Shown in pieces: positions 9,109 through 17,013 of a DNA stretch of 64,000 nt (within the stretch, counting starts at the first letter, position 1; each line of letters starts with the position of its first letter). The stretch comes from an uncultured Roseobacter sp. (lineage in GTDB: Bacteria > Pseudomonadota > Alphaproteobacteria > Rhodobacterales > Rhodobacteraceae). Under the pieces are notes generated by a model that saw only the letters and a program-made list of their open reading frames with translations, did not search any database and was not told where the DNA came from. The position numbers and the translations under genes are program-made. The stretch covers positions 322,873-386,872 of the forward strand of contig NZ_CANKYM010000003.1 of assembly GCF_947488185.1 (NCBI RefSeq), read 5' to 3'.

Positions 9109-9138
9109 GGCTTACGGGGCGGTGGCCTGCACGGATCA
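9109..9138 (-). promoter_or_regulatory. predicted RpoE (sigma-E/ChrR) promoter of the fasciclin gene
   Basis: Read on the minus strand, TGATCC (9138-9133) is followed by exactly 18 bases and then TAAGCC (9114-9109). This matches the known group-IV sigma-E promoter of Rhodobacter (TGATCC, about 18 bases, TAAG). Transcription would begin near 9100, about 40 bases before the ATG. Sequence-only prediction. Confidence 0.6.
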
Positions 9139-9311
9139 GCCTCCTCGCGGGCTTGTGAGAAACGTGTAACATTTGCACACGCATTGAATCATCGCGCGCC
9201 CTTTGCGGCTTTTTGGCCGTCAGCGCGGCGACCGGACATTCCGGTTTCACGATTGCGGGTCCTTGGTCTTTGGCCTAATCAGGGCTGACCCAAGACCTGA
9301 AAGGACGTGCG

Positions 9312-10703
9312 ATGCGCCTGACCCGATATTTCCTGCCTGTTCTGCGCGAAAACCCTGCGGAGGCGCAGATCGTGAGTCACCGCCTGATGCTGCGCGCCGG
9401 CATGATCAAGCAGCAGGCCGCAGGGATCTATTCGTGGCTGCCGCTGGGCTTCAAGGTGCTGCGCAAGATCGAGAACATCGTGCATGAGGAACAGCAGCGG
9501 GCAGGTCACATGCCGGTGCTGATGCCCACGGTGCAGCCTGCCGATCTGTGGCAGGAGTCGGGTCGCTACAACGCCTATGGTCCCGAGATGCTGCGCATTC
9601 GCGACCGGCATGATCGCGACATGCTCTATGGTCCGACCAATGAGGAGATGATCACCGATATCTTCCGGGCGCATATCGGTAGCTACAAAGATCTGCCGAT
9701 GACGCTCTATCACATCCAGTGGAAATTCCGAGACGAGATGCGCCCTCGGTTCGGGGTGATGCGGGGCCGCGAATTCCTGATGAAGGACGGGTACAACTTT
9801 GACCTGACCAAGGAAGATGCGCTGCACGCCTACAACCGCCACCTTGTTACCTATCTGCGCACCTACGAACGTATGGGTCTGCAGGCAATCCCGATGCGCG
9901 CGGACAGCGGGCCTATCGGGGGTGATGACACCCATGAATTCCTCGTGCTGGCGGAGACGGGCGAGTCGGAGGTTTTCTACGACAGTGCCGTGACCGATCT
10001 GACATTCGGCGACCGCGAGATTGATTACGACAGCGTGGAGCAATGCTCGGGCGTTTTGGAGGAATTCACCTCCAGATATGCCCGCACCGATGAGACCCAT
10101 GACGCGGCGCTGTTCGATCAGGTGCCCGAAGAGCAGCGCCGCACTGCGCGCGGCATCGAGGTGGGGCAGATTTTCTATTTCGGCACCAAATACTCCGATG
10201 CCATGGGGGCCACAGTGCAAGGACCCGATGGCAAGCCGACGCCCGTGCATATGGGCAGCCACGGTATCGGTGTCAGCCGCCTGGTGGGCGCGATCATCGA
10301 GGCCAGCCATGACGACAAGGGGATCATCTGGCCCGAAGGTGTGACCCCCTATCACTGTGGTATCGTCAATCTCAAGCAGGGGGATGCGGAAGCCAATGCC
10401 GCCTGTGAGAGCCTCTACGCCAGTCTGACGGCGCTCGGGCTGGAACCGCTCTATGATGATCGTGACGAGCGTGCGGGCGGCAAATTCGCCACGATGGACC
10501 TGATCGGTTTGCCTTGGCGGATCACCGTCGGGCCGCGCGGCTTGAAAAACGGGGTGGTTGAACTGACCAGCCGCCGGACCGGGGAGAGCGAAGAACTGCC
10601 GCCGGAGCAGGCCGTCAAGAAGATTGCCGAGATTTACAGCGGGCATCGATCGAGCGAGCACGTGCAGATGATGGGCAAGCGATCGTTCCACACCTACATC
10701 TGA
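9312..10703 (+). CDS. proS: prolyl-tRNA synthetase, short form without editing domain
   Basis: ProS charges tRNA-Pro with proline using ATP. The class II signatures are visible: the motif 1 region [11 protein letters not shown], motif 2 [17 protein letters not shown], and motif 3 [16 protein letters not shown], followed by the anticodon-binding domain ([13 protein letters not shown]). At 463 residues it lacks the roughly 180-residue INS editing insertion found between motifs 2 and 3 in E. coli ProS, as is usual in Alphaproteobacteria. An AAGGA precedes the ATG. It is transcribed away from the fasciclin gene across a 248-base gap and is probably followed on the same mRNA by the DUF2937 and lol genes. 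Confidence 0.97.
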   Translation: MRLTRYFLPVLRENPAEAQIVSHRLMLRAGMIKQQAAGIYSWLPLGFKVLRKIENIVHEEQQRAGHMPVLMPTVQPADLWQESGRYNAYGPEMLRIRDRHDRDMLYGPTNEEMITDIFRAHIGSYKDLPMTLYHIQWKFRDEMRPRFGVMRGREFLMKDGYNFDLTKEDALHAYNRHLVTYLRTYERMGLQAIPMRADSGPIGGDDTHEFLVLAETGESEVFYDSAVTDLTFGDREIDYDSVEQCSGVLEEFTSRYARTDETHDAALFDQVPEEQRRTARGIEVGQIFYFGTKYSDAMGATVQGPDGKPTPVHMGSHGIGVSRLVGAIIEASHDDKGIIWPEGVTPYHCGIVNLKQGDAEANAACESLYASLTALGLEPLYDDRDERAGGKFATMDLIGLPWRITVGPRGLKNGVVELTSRRTGESEELPPEQAVKKIAEIYSGHRSSEHVQMMGKRSFHTYI

Positions 10704-10773
10704 GGCTTTGCGGCAGGTCGCGCTTCTGTTAAACTGAGACCCGTGCCGCCGGGGGGAGAGCAGGAGCGCAGAC

Positions 10774-11271
10774 ATGATCCTTCGCGCAGTGACCTTGGCC
10801 GTCGGGCTGACCGGCGCCTTTGGGGCCGCACAATTCCCCGCCTATTCACAGCAATATTTGCAACGCCTTGGCGGAGCAGTAGATGCGCTGGCGCAGGTTG
10901 TGGCCGATTTCGATGCCTCTGCCGCCAAGGAAGGTCTCAGCCGCGCCGAAGCCCTCGCGCAGATGCGCGGTACAGCATTTGTTGACCGCAGACGCGCCGA
11001 CATGATCCGCACCTTTGACCGTTATGCGCGCTTGCGCGGCGATCTCGTGGTGCTGCAAGGGCAGGGACCCTTCATGCGGGCCTATAATGCCACGCATCTG
11101 ACGGACACGGAGATTGCCAAACGGGCCTGGCAGGCGTTCCAGCCAGCCTTTCCCCTGACTTTCGCTACCGGCATTTTCGCCTTTGCTGGATTTCTTCTGT
11201 CGACCTTCCTGCTGGGTCTGACGCGGGCTCTGCTCCGCTGGTCGTTGCGTCGCAGGTCATTGCCTGCTTGA
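10774..11271 (+). CDS. DUF2937 family membrane protein
   Basis: This 165-residue protein has a hydrophobic N-terminus (ILRAVTLAVGLTGAFGAAQFPAY), a central predicted-periplasmic helical region of about 100 residues, and a C-terminal membrane helix (LTFATGIFAFAGFLLSTFLLGLTRALLRW) ending in a basic tail. This two-helix hairpin layout fits DUF2937, a family of unknown function. A GGAG stands eight bases before the ATG. Its position between proS and lolCD says nothing firm about its role. Confidence 0.8.
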   Translation: MILRAVTLAVGLTGAFGAAQFPAYSQQYLQRLGGAVDALAQVVADFDASAAKEGLSRAEALAQMRGTAFVDRRRADMIRTFDRYARLRGDLVVLQGQGPFMRAYNATHLTDTEIAKRAWQAFQPAFPLTFATGIFAFAGFLLSTFLLGLTRALLRWSLRRRSLPA

Positions 11272-11323
11272 CCCCCTGCCAGCAAAGCATCAGGTTGCGC
11301 GCAATCACGGATCAAGGAACAGC

Positions 11324-12610
11324 ATGGCTTCTTCAACCGCGCCTTTTGCGCCTTTCGAATGGATGATCGCCTGGCGCTACCTGCGGGCACGGCGCGCTGA
11401 GGGCGGGGTCAGTGTGATGACCTGGATCAGCCTCATCGGCATCACCCTTGCCGTCTTTGCGTTGATCGCCACATTGGCGGTCCGCTCGGGGTTTCGGGCA
11501 GAGTTCGTCGATACAATTCTGGGCGCGAATGCTCATGTCACCATTTACTCGCTGGGCCAGGTTAGTGAAAATGGGCAGATCGACCGCTCCATTTCCGAGT
11601 ATGACGCCCTTGCCGACCGTCTGGCCGCCGTGCCCGGCGTCACGCGCGCAGCACCGCTGATCAAGGGGCAGGTCATGGCCGCCAATCAGGGCCGCAATGC
11701 TGGCGTCGAGATCTTCGGGATCGACGCCGCAGATCTGCAGACCCTGCCGCGCATTGCCAATCCAGAGACCGCGCGCGGGGACATCGCCGATTTCGACGCA
11801 GGGATTGCCCTTGGGTCCGGCGTGGCGCGAGAGCTCGGCGTGGGCATCGGAGACAAGGTGCGGCTGATCTCTCCGAACGGCGTGAAAACCGCCTTTGGCA
11901 CATCCCCGCGTGTGAATGCCTATGACGTCACCTATATCTTCAGCGCGGGGCGCTATGACATCGACCGTACCCGAGCCTATCTGCCATTCTCCGAGGCGCA
12001 ATTATTTTTTAATAAAGAAGGGTTGGCAGACGAAATTGAAGTGATGGTTGAGGTGCCGGAGCAAGTGGATGCTCTCTCTCCGGCCTTGCTGGCAGCCGCG
12101 GGAGAACGGGCACAGGTCTGGACCTGGCGCGATGCATCCGGCGGGTTTCTCCGCGCGCTGGAAGTGGAGGACAATGTGATGTTCGTTATCCTGTCCATTC
12201 TGGTTTTGATCGCCGCGATGAATATCGTCTCCGGGCTGATCATGCTGGTCAAGAACAAGGGGCGGGACATCGGTATCCTGCGCACCATGGGGCTCAGCCA
12301 AGCATCGGTCATGCGTGTGTTTTTCATCTGCGGGGCTTTCACCGGATTGCTGGGCACGCTCTTCGGTGTGATCCTCGGTTCGCTCTTTGCGCTCTACATT
12401 GATCCGATTTTCTCATTCGTGAACGTCATGATGGGCGGCGGCGTCTGGGATCCGTCCATTCGCGGCATCTACGCGCTGCCCGCGGAATTGCACCTGACTG
12501 ATGTGCTGTCTGCGGTTGCACTGTCGCTGGGGCTCTCCTTTGTGGTCACCATCTTTCCGGCCCGCCGTGCCGCCCGGATGAACCCTGTCGAGGCCCTGCG
12601 GTATGAGTGA
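11324..12610 (+). CDS. lolC: LolC/LolE-type permease of the lipoprotein-releasing ABC transporter
   Basis: LolCDE extracts outer-membrane lipoproteins from the inner membrane and hands them to LolA. The 428-residue subunit has the MacB/FtsX-like arrangement. One N-terminal membrane helix ([20 protein letters not shown]) is followed by a large periplasmic domain (about residues 50-270). Three C-terminal helices then include the coupling region [14 protein letters not shown] and the end motif [18 protein letters not shown]. Many Alphaproteobacteria encode one such permease acting as a homodimer. The stop overlaps the lolD start by eight bases. Confidence 0.93.
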   Translation: MASSTAPFAPFEWMIAWRYLRARRAEGGVSVMTWISLIGITLAVFALIATLAVRSGFRAEFVDTILGANAHVTIYSLGQVSENGQIDRSISEYDALADRLAAVPGVTRAAPLIKGQVMAANQGRNAGVEIFGIDAADLQTLPRIANPETARGDIADFDAGIALGSGVARELGVGIGDKVRLISPNGVKTAFGTSPRVNAYDVTYIFSAGRYDIDRTRAYLPFSEAQLFFNKEGLADEIEVMVEVPEQVDALSPALLAAAGERAQVWTWRDASGGFLRALEVEDNVMFVILSILVLIAAMNIVSGLIMLVKNKGRDIGILRTMGLSQASVMRVFFICGAFTGLLGTLFGVILGSLFALYIDPIFSFVNVMMGGGVWDPSIRGIYALPAELHLTDVLSAVALSLGLSFVVTIFPARRAARMNPVEALRYE

Positions 12611-13286
12611 CGCCGTCCTGACGCTGAGCGGGATTGAGAAGTCCTACAACCGGGGTCTGCCCGGCGAGGTCACGGTGTTGCGTGGTATCGATCTGTCGGT
12701 TGCCAAGGGGGAGGTTGTGGCCCTTGTGGCGCCGTCCGGCGCGGGGAAATCAACGCTCCTGCACATCGCCGGGTTGCTCGACACCGCAGATCAGGGCCGC
12801 GTGGAAATTGACGGGCAGGATATGACGCGCCTGTCCGACAACCGGCGAACTGCGGTGCGGCGTGCCGATGTCGGTTTTGTCTACCAGTTCCATCACCTGC
12901 TCCCGGAATTCTCCGCCGCAGAGAACATTCTCTTGCCGCAACTGGCCAATGGCACGCCACGCGGTAAGGCCGAAACCCGGGCGCGTGACCTGTTGGACCG
13001 CGTGGGCATCGCCCCCCGTGCCTCCCACCGGCCAGCGGCCTTGTCCGGGGGCGAACAACAGCGCGTGGCCTTCTGCCGCGCCTTGGCCAACCAGCCAAAG
13101 CTGCTTCTGGCGGATGAACCGACCGGTAACCTTGATCCTGAAACCTCTGATCAGGTTTTTGATGCGCTGATGGAACTGGTGCGCGGCACCGGGCTTTCGG
13201 CCGTGATTGCGACACACAATATGGAGCTGGCGGCCCGGATGGATCGGCAGATCCGCCTTGATGCAGGCCGACTGACTCCAGCCTAG
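12603..13286 (+). CDS. lolD: LolD ATPase of the lipoprotein-releasing ABC transporter
   Basis: The 227-residue ABC ATPase powers lipoprotein release. Walker A is APSGAGKST (43-51), the Q-loop region contains [14 protein letters not shown] (a LolD-type sequence), the signature is [15 protein letters not shown], and Walker B reads [12 protein letters not shown]. The coding region begins inside the end of lolC (shared bases 12603-12610), so the two subunits are translationally coupled. Confidence 0.96.
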   Translation: MSDAVLTLSGIEKSYNRGLPGEVTVLRGIDLSVAKGEVVALVAPSGAGKSTLLHIAGLLDTADQGRVEIDGQDMTRLSDNRRTAVRRADVGFVYQFHHLLPEFSAAENILLPQLANGTPRGKAETRARDLLDRVGIAPRASHRPAALSGGEQQRVAFCRALANQPKLLLADEPTGNLDPETSDQVFDALMELVRGTGLSAVIATHNMELAARMDRQIRLDAGRLTPA

Positions 13287-13361
13287 ACATATCATGCAGC
13301 GCTTGACGGCCCGTTCCTCTTTCGCCCAACCTGCACTCAGACAGGGTCAAGGAAAGAATAT

Positions 13362-14357
13362 ATGGGTCACCACACGCTGGATGAGATTGAAAGCCTTACC
13401 AAAAAGGCGTTGCTGGCCCATGGGGCAACGCCCTTCGCGGCCACCGAAGTTGCACGGGCCGTGCGGGCAGCGGAAGGTCACGGCAACAAGATATGCGGTC
13501 TTTACTATGTCGAAAGCTACTGCCTGCAGCTTGAAAGCGGGCGGGTCATCGGGGATGCGGCCCCCGTGGTCAGCACACCGCGCCCGGCGGCCTTGCATGT
13601 GGACGCACAGTTCGGTTTTGCGCAGCCTGCCTTTGCGCTGGGATTGATCCCCGCGTTGGACGCAGCCCGACAGTTCGGGACTGCCACGCTCGCCATTGGG
13701 CACGCACATACCTGTACGTCACTGGGGTACTTTACCGAACAGATTGCCCGCGCCGGGTTCATTGGTATCGGCTTTACAAACGCCTCTCCCATCGTCGCGG
13801 CGCCGGATGGCAAAACTCGGGTGATCGGAACCAATCCGATCGCGTTTTCGGTGCCGGACGGGGCCGGCGGCCTGGCCATGCAGTTCGATCAATCGACGAC
13901 AACCGTTGCTCTGGGCAAGATCACCATGGCCAAGGCGCTGGGGCAGCAGATCCCACTGGGGTGGGCGCTGGACAAGGACGGCAAGCCGACCACGGATCCG
14001 GAGGCCGCGCTGCAGGGATCCCTGGTCTCTGTGGGTGGATACAAGGGATGGGGCTTTGGGCTGATGGCAGAGATACTCGCTGCGGGGATGACGGGCTCTG
14101 TCCTGTCCGCCAGTGTCAAACCGCTCAAGGCGCCAGTCGGGCCGCCACATGATCTGGGGCAGTTCTACATCCTGATTGATCCGGGGACCTCAACGGAGTT
14201 CGAAGCACGCCTCGCTGCTCTGGGGCAATTGGTGTCGCAGGACGACGGCGCGCGGATGCCAGGGCAAAACAGACGGATGGCGGATGAGGTCGAAGTTGAC
14301 GCGAGCACCTGGTCCCGCCTGGAGGAACTGGCCGAGGGCCCTAAACCTTCTGCGTAA
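13362..14357 (+). CDS. Ldh family (malate/L-lactate dehydrogenase type 2) NAD(P)-dependent oxidoreductase
   Basis: This 331-residue protein belongs to the Ldh_2 family, which is unrelated to classical MDH/LDH and reduces or oxidises 2-keto/2-hydroxy or cyclic imino acids with NAD(P)H. Family-typical stretches are the His-rich GHAHTCTSLGYFTEQIARAG, IGFTNASPIVAAPDGK, IGTNPIAFSVP and GYKGWGFGLM. Members include malate, sulfolactate, ureidoglycolate and piperideine-2-carboxylate enzymes, and nothing here decides between them. AAGGA lies eight bases before the ATG. The 3' end overlaps the convergent DMT gene by 17 bases. Confidence 0.88.
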   Translation: MGHHTLDEIESLTKKALLAHGATPFAATEVARAVRAAEGHGNKICGLYYVESYCLQLESGRVIGDAAPVVSTPRPAALHVDAQFGFAQPAFALGLIPALDAARQFGTATLAIGHAHTCTSLGYFTEQIARAGFIGIGFTNASPIVAAPDGKTRVIGTNPIAFSVPDGAGGLAMQFDQSTTTVALGKITMAKALGQQIPLGWALDKDGKPTTDPEAALQGSLVSVGGYKGWGFGLMAEILAAGMTGSVLSASVKPLKAPVGPPHDLGQFYILIDPGTSTEFEARLAALGQLVSQDDGARMPGQNRRMADEVEVDASTWSRLEELAEGPKPSA

Positions 14358-14775
14358 CGAAAACCCCTGCCGCCATGAGCGCGATGCCCAGGGTGCGGCT
14401 GGCATCCATCGGGGTCACGCGGGCGCCGAAAAGCCCAAAGTGGTCGATCATCGCGGTGCTGATCAACTGCCCGAGCAGCACGAAGAACACTGCATTTCCG
14501 ACCCCGAAATTTGGCGCGACAAAGGTGATGGACAGCACGTAGAACGCGATCAACACCCCGGCCAGCAACAGATGCCGAGGGGCCGACGCGACCTTGGCCA
14601 ACGCCTGCGGCCCGGTCACGACCATCACCACCGCACAGGTCAGAAAGGCGATGGTGAATAGCACGGTGGCCGCCGCCGCTGGCGATCCGATGCGCACGCC
14701 AAGGGCCGCGTTCAACGCCGCAAGCACGGGGATGCCGATCCCGGCCAACAACATGATTACAGCGTAATGAGCCAT
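14341..14775 (-). CDS. small DMT-superfamily transporter (YdcZ/DUF606 type)
   Basis: The 144-residue protein is almost entirely hydrophobic, with five probable membrane helices and the GIGIPVLAALNAALG start and GQLISTAMIDHFGLFG motif typical of the YdcZ/DUF606 branch of drug/metabolite transporters. Half-sized members like this usually act as dimers. AGGAG precedes the ATG at 14775 by eight bases. The substrate is unknown. Confidence 0.85.
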   Translation of the reverse strand: MAHYAVIMLLAGIGIPVLAALNAALGVRIGSPAAAATVLFTIAFLTCAVVMVVTGPQALAKVASAPRHLLLAGVLIAFYVLSITFVAPNFGVGNAVFFVLLGQLISTAMIDHFGLFGARVTPMDASRTLGIALMAAGVFVTQKV

Positions 14776-14888
14776 TCATTCTTCTCCTATAGGCTGACGC
14801 GGAACAGTTGCGACCATGGCGGCGCGGCACCGGATCGGCAAGACCGATTGCACGCCGCTGCGTCAGGATGATCAAGCGTGAGGGTCAC

Positions 14889-15299
14889 ATGTCGATACGC
14901 ATATGGTGGATGGGGCTGCTGGCGAGCGTCGCAGTGACAGGCTGCGGCGAGGGGCGGGACCGGTCGGCCTCCGGTGCCGTGCTGTTTGCGCAGAATTGTG
15001 CGGTCTGTCACGGTCAGGACGCGCGCGGCGGCGGCGGCGGCGGGGTCGAAGGGTTGAGCAAGACGCCGCCCGACCTCACCGGCCTGGCTGCGCGCAATGG
15101 GGGAAGTTTCCCGGCGAATGACGTGCTGGCTGTGCTCGAAGGCTATGCGGCCGATGGCCAGCGCGGGCGCCACATGGCCGGGTTCGCCGCCCTGCAAAGT
15201 GAGGATCGCAAGCGCGCGCGCCTCGACGGTGTGCGCATCCGCACCACGCCGCCGCTGGCGGATCTGCTGGTCTATCTGGAGGCTGTGCAGCGTCCCTGA
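14889..15299 (+). CDS. cytochrome c-type lipoprotein
   Basis: The 136-residue product has a type II signal peptide with lipobox VTGC (Cys19), so it should be anchored in a membrane facing the periplasm. A single haem site follows: C37-A-V-C-H41. A Gly-rich loop (GGGGGG) comes next, and Met96 in the segment RHMAGF is a plausible sixth ligand, the class I cytochrome c pattern. An in-frame ATG at 14868 is possible, but the signal peptide starts cleanly at 14889 behind GAGG. It is probably a small electron carrier; the partner is unknown. Its stop abuts the stop of the opposing metalloprotease-like gene. Confidence 0.82.
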   Translation: MSIRIWWMGLLASVAVTGCGEGRDRSASGAVLFAQNCAVCHGQDARGGGGGGVEGLSKTPPDLTGLAARNGGSFPANDVLAVLEGYAADGQRGRHMAGFAALQSEDRKRARLDGVRIRTTPPLADLLVYLEAVQRP

Positions 15300-15977
15300 T
15301 CAGCGGCAAATGCCGCCAATCTCCACACCATCCCAGGGGAGCAGCACGTCATGCGGACGCGCCTCGGGCAGGGGGGCGACGGGCATCGCCCCTGAGATCA
15401 ACCGGTGCAGGCGTTCGGTGCGCGGCGCCGTGGGATCAAGCGCGCGGCAGCAGACGAACTCCTCCATGATCGCGCCCTGCTGCTCAAAGCCGAAGTCGCT
15501 GAATTTCGGGTTGGTATCCAGATCGAAGAGGTAGGGGTCCCGCGCACCGTCATGCTCAAACGCCGCGCGCAGGGGCGTATAGCCGGTCTCCCTGCGGTTC
15601 TGCCATTGCCAGACATGCACCATCTCATGGGCAAAAAGCATGGTGGCGACGAGGCCGATCCGATCCGGATAGTCAGGCAGGTAGTCGTCGAGATACCAGT
15701 CCTTGTCAAAAAGGATGCGGTTCCAGAGCGCGACGGCCGCGGGCTTGGAGGTCACGATCTCATCGGTGCGCGGCGGTAGGATGCGCTCGCGACAGGTGGT
15801 ACGCGGGCGCGGCTCGCGGCGGAAGGTGACGGCGCGGGTGGGCGCACCATCGACCAGCCGGACCTTGGCCGTGTCGAGCGTATCGCCATGGATCGTGCGG
15901 GCAAAGGCCTCTTCGGTGGGCGTCAGCGGTCGCCCGCAGGCCGTGAGGATCATCAGGAAGAGGAGAGCAAATCGCAT
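15300..15977 (-). CDS. lipoprotein with an HExxH zincin-like motif, unknown family
   Basis: The 225-residue product begins with a lipoprotein signal (MRFALLFLMILTACG, lipobox LTAC, Cys14). In the middle it carries AHEMVHVWQWQ, with His117-Glu118-x-x-His121, the zinc-binding motif of metallopeptidases. A later acidic helix containing IMEEFVCCRA could supply the third ligand, but I cannot place it with certainty. The likely location is the periplasmic face of a membrane. The motif may equally be a remnant of the fold without proteolytic activity. It is convergent with, and directly abuts, the cytochrome c lipoprotein gene. Confidence 0.72.
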   Translation of the reverse strand: MRFALLFLMILTACGRPLTPTEEAFARTIHGDTLDTAKVRLVDGAPTRAVTFRREPRPRTTCRERILPPRTDEIVTSKPAAVALWNRILFDKDWYLDDYLPDYPDRIGLVATMLFAHEMVHVWQWQNRRETGYTPLRAAFEHDGARDPYLFDLDTNPKFSDFGFEQQGAIMEEFVCCRALDPTAPRTERLHRLISGAMPVAPLPEARPHDVLLPWDGVEIGGICR

Positions 15978-16191
15978 GCTCTATGAGGGCCTGAAAAGCG
16001 CTGTCGGATCAAGCCCCCGTCGGTGCCGAACAAGCAAAAATAAACATCGGCGGAGTGGGTTGGTGTTGTGCAGGCAACGCATGACCTTCCGGCTGTGCGG
16101 CCCGCATGCGAAACGGGTGAGCAAGGCCGCGCCCGACCTCGGGCGGGGTAGAAAACGAAGAAAACGGCTCTAAAAAACCAATCGGGGTCTT

Positions 16192-16983
16192 CTAACTCTT
16201 GATAGGGTACATGTATTTACCCCCGATATCTGTGGCCAGAACTTCTTCAAAGCTCTTTCTTTCGGCCGATAGGCCATGATTTAAACCAATGGATGTTGGA
16301 ACGGAAACGGTTGTTCCTGAAATACTATTTCTTGAAACGCCCAATTGGTCATGAATATTTGCGGACTGTTCTTTAAAAACGCGGAGGGTCTCCTTAGAAA
16401 TACCTTTTGGAAAATGGACTTTTAACTGGTCGCAATACTTAGAAATAAACTCGTACGTTCGTTCAGCGTATTCCTTTGCTTCATTCAAGCAAGGAATTTT
16501 ACCACTGTGTGCAATAGCGTTTCTAAGCGTATCGCCTTTTTTAAGTTTCTGTAGATCCTTGGGGAAATCACTGGTTGCTCGAAGAGCTAAGTTGGTGGCC
16601 ACAAACGCTCCAACCTGCCTTTCGGATCGTCGCAGATGCTTCCAGTATTCGTCGAATAGTGAACAGTCTCCATGGTCTTGCAACCAAACGACACGGCAAT
16701 AAAACTTAAAGAATTTTTCCCTTGCAGCGGAATGTCTAAGAACCGCAGAATCGTAATTGCCTTTTCTAAGCGCCGAGATCCCTTGGTCGAACAACAACTC
16801 GAAGCGCATTACCTGCAAAAGGACAACGCTCGTATGCCCTTGATCGCAAAGTATTGAGAATGAAATCTGATCTGTTACATATCCTTCGTAATGTTTTTCT
16901 GATTTACTTCCCCACATTTCAGGTGGGCTATTTTCCATCCTAAGCTTGCTGCACTGCATGCAGGGTACCATCATTTTCAACAT
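16192..16983 (-). CDS. orphan protein with zinc-ribbon-like N-terminus and HEPN-like Rx4H motif, probably acquired
   Basis: The 263-residue protein has no homologue I can name. The N-terminus holds CMQC (Cys8, Cys11) and CDQGH (Cys46, His50), a plausible zinc site. Residues about 60-185 look all-helical: a first helix pair (FELLFDQGISALRKGNYDSA, then HSAAREKFFKFY) and then LRNAIAHSG, in which Arg154 and His159 fit the Rx4-6H active-site motif of HEPN RNases. Codon use and base composition are clearly more AT-rich than in both neighbours, which suggests horizontal transfer. It lies 30 bases downstream of parE on the same strand. A toxin, defence or RNA-processing role is inference only. Confidence 0.7.
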   Translation of the reverse strand: MLKMMVPCMQCSKLRMENSPPEMWGSKSEKHYEGYVTDQISFSILCDQGHTSVVLLQVMRFELLFDQGISALRKGNYDSAVLRHSAAREKFFKFYCRVVWLQDHGDCSLFDEYWKHLRRSERQVGAFVATNLALRATSDFPKDLQKLKKGDTLRNAIAHSGKIPCLNEAKEYAERTYEFISKYCDQLKVHFPKGISKETLRVFKEQSANIHDQLGVSRNSISGTTVSVPTSIGLNHGLSAERKSFEEVLATDIGGKYMYPIKS

Positions 16984-17013
16984 GGTCTGGACGATTTTTG
17001 GTTTCGCCAGCCC

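Noticed and set aside
9279..10775. 498-codon minus-strand frame covering proS
   Set aside because: It is longer than proS itself but is a pure antisense shadow; proS has all class II synthetase motifs and a ribosome site.
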